From Rhodobacteraceae bacterium UBA6273 (GTDB taxonomy: Bacteria > Pseudomonadota > Alphaproteobacteria > Rhodobacterales > Rhodobacteraceae), in contig DJUV01000280.1 in NCBI GenBank assembly GCA_002440625.1, positions 6,033-23,838 of the forward strand: a DNA stretch of 17,806 nucleotides. Reading direction: 5' to 3'. This document shows, in pieces, positions 15,266 to 17,806 of the stretch. Each line of letters opens with the position of its first letter. Position 1 is the stretch's first letter. Under the pieces are notes generated by a model. It searched no databases, was not told where the DNA came from, and was given only the letters and a program-made list of their open reading frames with translations. Position numbers and translations under genes: made by a program.

Positions 15266-16791
15266 CTTTTTGACGGCGATCTCGACCGGATCCCGCTCTA
15301 GCTCGAAAAGGCGCTCGACCGGATGACGAGCTTCGCCAATGCCGGGATCAAGCGCATCATCAACGGCGCGATCCCGCACACGCCCGACGGCAACCCGCTG
15401 GTCGGGCCGATGCCCGGCGTGCCGAATGCATGGGCTTGCTGCGGCTCCTCCATCGGCATTGCACAGGGCGCGGGCTGCGGCACGTTTTTGCCCGGTGGAT
15501 GATCCACGGCGATGCCGAGATCAAAATGGCCTCGGTCGATCCCCGCCGCTTCGGCGCCTATGCCGATCAGGACTACACCCGGCGAAAAGCTTCGACGATT
15601 ACGAGAACATGTTTGAGACACCCTTTCCGGGGCACGAGGTTCAGGTCGGTCGCCCCCGCCGTGTGACGCCGCTCTACGAGGTGCTGAAGGCCAAGGGAGC
15701 GGTGATGACCGCGGTGCATGGCTGGGAGAGGCCGAAGAGTTCCGCACCCGCCGGGTTCACCGAGAAACTCCAGTTCCGCCGCACCAATACTTTGATTTGG
15801 TCGCCACCGAAGCTCAAGCCGTGCGCGAGCGTGTGGGCGTCATGGACCTTTCCAGCTTTGCTAGGTTCGACGCGACCGGGCCGGAGGGCCGAAGCTCTTC
15901 TCGACCGGCTGACCGCAAACCGCCTGCCGAAGAAGCAGGGCGGCATCGGGCTGACGCAGGGGCTGTCCGACAATGACCGTATCTTGGGCGAATGGACGAT
16001 TATGCGGCTTGGCCGCGACCACTTCTACGTCCTGACCGGCGCGGGCGCCGAGGAACAGGCGCGCGGCGACCTGACTTTTGCCGCCGGGCCGGAGGTGACC
16101 ATCGCCGATGTCACCGACGCGTTCGGGATGCTCGTCGTCGTCGGCCCGAAGTTGCGTGAGGTTCTGGCGACGCCCACTGATACCGACATGTCGAACGCCG
16201 CCTTCCGTTGGCTTTCGGCGCAGGAAATCACACTGGCCGGCGCCCTGGTCCGCGTACTCCGCGTCAACTATGTCGGGGAGCTCGGCTGGGAAATCCATGC
16301 GCCGATGGCCGGCTTTATGCGGCGATCCGGCAGGCGGGTCAGCCGCACGGCATCGCCGATTTCGGCTTGCAGGCGGTCAATTCGCACCGCATGGAAAAGG
16401 GCGATCGCGACTACGGATCGGAACTCGCCAACAGGATCACGCTGGCCGAGGCCGACAGCACCGCTTCTTCGCCGCCGACAAGGGCGAGTTCCGCGGCAGG
16501 GCAGCGACAGAGGCGGTGCGGCAAGGGAGGATCGTGACATCCCTTATCTGCGGCGAGGTCGCCGCCACCGATTGCGGCATCTACGATGGCGAGGCCGTGT
16601 TGCAGGGCGACGGCGTGGTCGGCGTCTGCGCATCGGGCGCCCAAGGCCATGCCACCGGCAAGAGCCTGACTTTCGCGCATGTCGAACCCGGCGTAGCCGA
16701 AGGGTTGGAGGTGGTGCTGGGTGCGCAGCGGAAGCTGAGGCTTCTGCCCGAACCCGCCCGGGATGCCGTGAACGACCGCCAGAGAGTCTGA
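15266..16791 (+). pseudogene. Truncated, multiply frameshifted dimethylglycine/sarcosine dehydrogenase (DAO-GcvT) remnant
   Basis: This is the C-terminal part of an FAD-dependent dimethylglycine/sarcosine dehydrogenase. The remnant begins inside the FAD (DAO) domain: DGDLDRIP, IKRIINGAIPHTPDG, PLVGPMPGVPNAW, SIGIAQGAGCG. It then runs through the folate-binding GcvT-like domain: GVMDLSSFARFDATGP, EALLDRLTANRLP, RVNYVGELGWEIHAPM, FGLQAVNSHRMEKG, TGKSLTFAHVEP. The protein end (LRLLPEPARDAVNDRQRV, stop 16789-16791) is preserved. An in-frame TAG is at 15299-15301. Frame changes occur near 15490, 15593, 15790, 15885, 16310 and 16460. About 280 N-terminal residues, including the dinucleotide-binding GxGxxG, are missing. 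It cannot make an active enzyme. Similarity is still good over most blocks, so inactivation may be fairly recent (inference). Confidence 0.87.
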
Positions 16792-16804
16792 GGCGGAGGC
16801 GCAA

Positions 16805-16834
16805 GCCGCTGGCGCGAAAACTCCCGCCAGTGGC
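16805..16834. terminator. Hairpin between convergent genes
   Basis: GCCGCTGGCG (16805-16814) and CGCCAGTGGC (16825-16834) pair over 10 bp with one G-U, around a 10-base loop. It sits between the pseudogene end and the nagA stop, which converge. CCTTTCC follows on the plus strand, so the T run is short. It is a plausible terminator, more stable for plus-strand RNA because the G-U pair becomes an A-C mismatch on the other strand. Confidence 0.4.
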
Positions 16835-16852
16835 CCTTTCCGGCGTCCGGGG

Positions 16853-17806
16853 TCAGGCCCGGGCGAAGACTGCCGCCGGATCAAGGGCCTGGTCTATGAG
16901 GATGGCATTCAGCGCCACGCCGGGGCGCAGGACGCCGATCCCGTCGAGACCCATCAACTCCGCCGGAGTCGATGTCGCCATCCTGAGAGCCTGATCGAGC
17001 GGCAGGCCGATGTCCCTGACGATCCGCGCCACCGACTTCGCTATGTCGATATGGACCCCGGCCAGCGAGCCGATGGTGTTGACCAGCCGGCCGTCCTTCA
17101 GCCGGATCGTCTCGCCATAAAGCTCGAAACTGTCCGGCCCGGCCCATGTCGGCATCGCGTCGGAGACGAGGACCATGCGCCCCGCCATTGGCCGCGCGCG
17201 GCAGGCGAGGCGGAACATCGCGTCATCGACGTGATGGCCGTCGGCGATGATGCCGCAATAGACCGCGCTGTCGATGGCCGCGCCGACCACGCCCGGCTCT
17301 CGCGAGGTCATCGGCGTCATGGCATTGAAAAGATGCGTCACCGACCGCGCGCCTTCGGCAATCGCCATGCGCACCGTCGCGGCATCCGCCGCAGTATGGC
17401 CGAGCGAGACGACGGCGCCCATCCTGACCAGCGCAGTGATGGTGCCCGCTGGGGCGCATTCCGGCGCGAGCGTCAGGAGGACCGGCACTCCGGCCTGCCG
17501 TAGTTTCGTCACCGCATCCATCGTCCGCTGGTCGAAGGGGCGGATGAAGTCTGGCTTGTGGGCGCCTTTCCTCTCGATGCTGATATGCGGGCCTTCGATG
17601 TGGATACCGACGATCCCGTTGTGCCCGATGGCCGCCAGCATCGCCGCGACCGCCCGGTCAAGGACCTCAGGAGCATCGGTGATGAGGGTCGGCAGCAGGG
17701 CGGTGGTGCCGCTTTGCCGGTGCGCCCGCGCGATGACCGCCAGCCCCTCGGGCGTCGGATCGGTGTTGAAAAGCCTGCCGCCGCCGCCGTTGATCTGAAG
17801 ATCGAC
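16853..17806 (-). CDS. nagA: N-acetylglucosamine-6-phosphate deacetylase, 5' end outside window
   Basis: The visible 317 residues lack only about the first 55-60. The enzyme removes acetate from GlcNAc-6-phosphate to give glucosamine-6-phosphate in the cytoplasm, the committed step of GlcNAc use. Motifs run in order: VDLQINGGGG at the edge, GIHIEGPHIS (metal-binding Glu), SLGHTAADA and THLFNAMTP (metal-binding His residues), IIADGHHVD, and LVSDAM with the catalytic Asp. An internal ATG at 17641 is not the start, because clear NagA sequence continues upstream to the window edge. It is transcribed toward the decayed region and converges with the GH20 operon, so it belongs to a separate transcript, perhaps with nagB or nagK beyond the edge. 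It supports an amino-sugar role for the whole locus. Confidence 0.95.
   Translation of the reverse strand, partial: VDLQINGGGGRLFNTDPTPEGLAVIARAHRQSGTTALLPTLITDAPEVLDRAVAAMLAAIGHNGIVGIHIEGPHISIERKGAHKPDFIRPFDQRTMDAVTKLRQAGVPVLLTLAPECAPAGTITALVRMGAVVSLGHTAADAATVRMAIAEGARSVTHLFNAMTPMTSREPGVVGAAIDSAVYCGIIADGHHVDDAMFRLACRARPMAGRMVLVSDAMPTWAGPDSFELYGETIRLKDGRLVNTIGSLAGVHIDIAKSVARIVRDIGLPLDQALRMATSTPAELMGLDGIGVLRPGVALNAILIDQALDPAAVFARA

Noticed and set aside
14793..15301. In-frame TAG codons in the mttB-like and dehydrogenase relics, which could hint at pyrrolysine
   Set aside because: Pyrrolysine in true MttB is a single mid-protein TAG. Here TAG (14793) is near the N-terminus and is accompanied by TAA (14823), TGA (14859) and several frame shifts, and the dehydrogenase family does not use pyrrolysine. 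Decay explains them better.
1..17806. tRNA, rRNA, CRISPR array, transposase or prophage genes
   Set aside because: No cloverleaf-like, rRNA-like or regularly spaced repeat sequence and no transposase or phage motif was seen in either strand by reading. A covariance-model or insertion-sequence database search was not possible.

Overview
The window looks like alphaproteobacterial DNA, most likely from the Rhodobacterales or a relative. It is GC-rich by eye, and it carries a CUT1-type sugar ABC transporter and the decayed remains of an MttB-like methyltransferase next to a dimethylglycine/sarcosine dehydrogenase, a pairing typical of that group. It contains no RNA genes, CRISPR array or transposase that I can see.

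Layout. (1) Positions 1-4656, minus strand: a sugar-uptake operon read right to left, consisting of a Gfo/Idh/MocA oxidoreductase, two CUT1 permeases, a periplasmic binding protein and an ATPase cut by the left edge. (2) Positions 4824-7921, minus strand: a tightly packed trio of an NTF2-like protein, an M81 (MlrC-type) metal-dependent hydrolase and a fold-type III PLP enzyme (D-threonine aldolase/D-serine dehydratase family). It reads toward the transporter operon but is separated from it by an AT-rich gap with its own promoter-like sequence. (3) Positions 7922-8093: a divergent control region. (4) Positions 8094-14499, plus strand: an operon of an RpiR/MurR-type regulator, an SDR dehydrogenase, a cytoplasmic GH20 beta-N-acetylhexosaminidase, a second and different M81 enzyme, and an MFS transporter. 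(5) Positions 14500-16791: a decayed region with a truncated mttB-like pseudogene fused by deletion to a truncated dimethylglycine dehydrogenase pseudogene. (6) Positions 16853-17806, minus strand: nagA (GlcNAc-6-phosphate deacetylase), running off the right edge.

How it fits together (inference). The GH20 enzyme, the RpiR regulator with a SIS sugar-phosphate domain, and the nearby nagA point to import and intracellular breakdown of an amino-sugar oligosaccharide or conjugate. The two M81 enzymes, the PLP enzyme and the two dehydrogenases are not part of standard GlcNAc catabolism. They suggest that the imported compound carries an amide- or peptide-linked part that is removed and oxidised or dehydrated.

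The clearest unlisted signal is a repeated near-palindrome. AGAAAATSAATTTCT occurs upstream of the transporter operon (4672-4686, read on the minus strand) and in the divergent control region (8008-8022), with 14 of 15 bases shared. A related site, TGAAAATTATTTCA, lies just before the NTF2-like gene (7935-7948). These are good candidates for the operators of the locus's own RpiR regulator, tying both arms and the transporter into one regulon.
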